Positions 63,815 to 64,000 of a stretch of DNA of 64,000 nt are shown here, one piece after another. Within the stretch, counting starts at the first letter, position 1; each line of letters opens with the position of its first letter. The DNA comes from Rhodospirillales bacterium. GTDB taxonomy: Bacteria; Pseudomonadota; Alphaproteobacteria; Acetobacterales; Acetobacteraceae. The stretch covers positions 41,220-105,219 of the forward strand of contig JANYFG010000101.1 in assembly GCA_025362815.1 (NCBI GenBank), written 5' to 3'. A program made the position numbers and the translations under genes. The notes below the pieces were generated by a model. It ran no database searches. It was not told the origin of the DNA and was given only the letters and a program-made list of their open reading frames with translations.

Positions 63815-64000
63815 ATACCTCCTCGCGCGGCCGAGCGCCGCCATACCCGGTCACCCCGTCCGCCCACGGATGGACGATATCGCCACCAGCCAAGCGAGCA
63901 CAAAGGCCGCTGAGAGGATTTGTTGCAGTAGATGCGGCGGACCGCGAGGCACATTGGCGCCGAGGTGCCCTGGCATGCCGCTGCTGATGGCAAGGTGAAG

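Larger units (their letters stand above)
63543..64000. other. Gene-poor tail after tRNA-Gly
   Basis: 458 bases to the window end without a gene I can support. Short ORFs on both strands reuse the palindromes as coding (RQIC, WQIC) and have no recognisable motif. A weak hairpin (CCGCAC/GTGCGG) lies at 63591-63614. The region carries three related palindromes. Confidence 0.5.

Noticed and set aside
63582..63893. Minus-strand ORF after tRNA-Gly
   Set aside because: Built around the GGCAAATTTGCC palindromes, with no recognisable domain or ribosome binding site.

Overview
The window is a stretch of bacterial chromosome, very GC-rich and densely coding, with overlapping start and stop codons in many operons. 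Gene content and order point to an alphaproteobacterium of the Rhodospirillales, most likely Acetobacteraceae. The clues are the bamA-skp-lpxD-fabZ-lpxA-lpxI and lptG-lptD-surA-rsmA clusters, gatCAB, an AspRS with a non-discriminating signature, and the T-rich/A-rich convergent hairpins at about 14.05 kb. The assignment comes from reading the proteins; no database search was run.

Layout. 0-5 kb: the 3' part of ppk with ppx (polyphosphate turnover), a HutD/Ves-like protein, and a pteridine-reductase-like SDR with folB. 5-10 kb: uvrC, pgsA, then a molybdenum-cofactor group (mobB, a lipoprotein gene, moaD, moaE). 10-14 kb: ilvE facing a divergent marR, then an OmpR/EnvZ-type two-component pair. 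14-24.5 kb: an ABC-F ATPase, ndk, a divergent receiver/PAS-kinase pair, an SDR, a phosphodiesterase-fold protein, a HerA/DUF87-like ATPase, and a short segment with an orphan protein and a secreted hydrolase ending at tRNA-Ser(GCU). 24.8-36 kb: a GST, a polysaccharide deacetylase, gatB-gatA-gatC, ruvX, a glycan-synthesis-like protein, a two-domain M16 protease, and ycjF-ycjX.

36-43 kb: gloA and the lipid A/outer-membrane block lpxI, lpxA, fabZ, lpxD, skp, bamA. 43.6-47.1 kb: an AT-richer three-gene cassette (methyltransferase, DXD-type glycosyltransferase, GT61-type glycosyltransferase) that looks acquired. It sits directly upstream of bamA, where rseP is usually found. 47.2-58 kb: aspS, rnd, ynfA, a FAD-linked dehydrogenase, lptG, lptD, surA, rsmA. 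58-64 kb: a PhoB-type regulator, a RibA with an N-terminal extension, a YkuD protein, a minus-strand operon (cnoX-like, LON-domain, Trm112-like, DUF971), tRNA-Gly(GCC), and a gene-poor end with three related palindromes.

Two themes cut across the window. First, envelope building dominates: lipid A synthesis, LPS export (LptG/LptD), OMP folding and insertion (SurA, Skp, BamA), a YkuD protein, and glycan-modifying genes placed between the two outer-membrane clusters. Second, the DNA carries many short tandem duplications at gene ends and junctions (folM/folB, gatB/deacetylase, mobB, marR). It also has three copies of a roughly 107-bp dispersed palindromic repeat. These are the least explained structures seen here. 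No CRISPR array, transposase, phage gene or rRNA was found.
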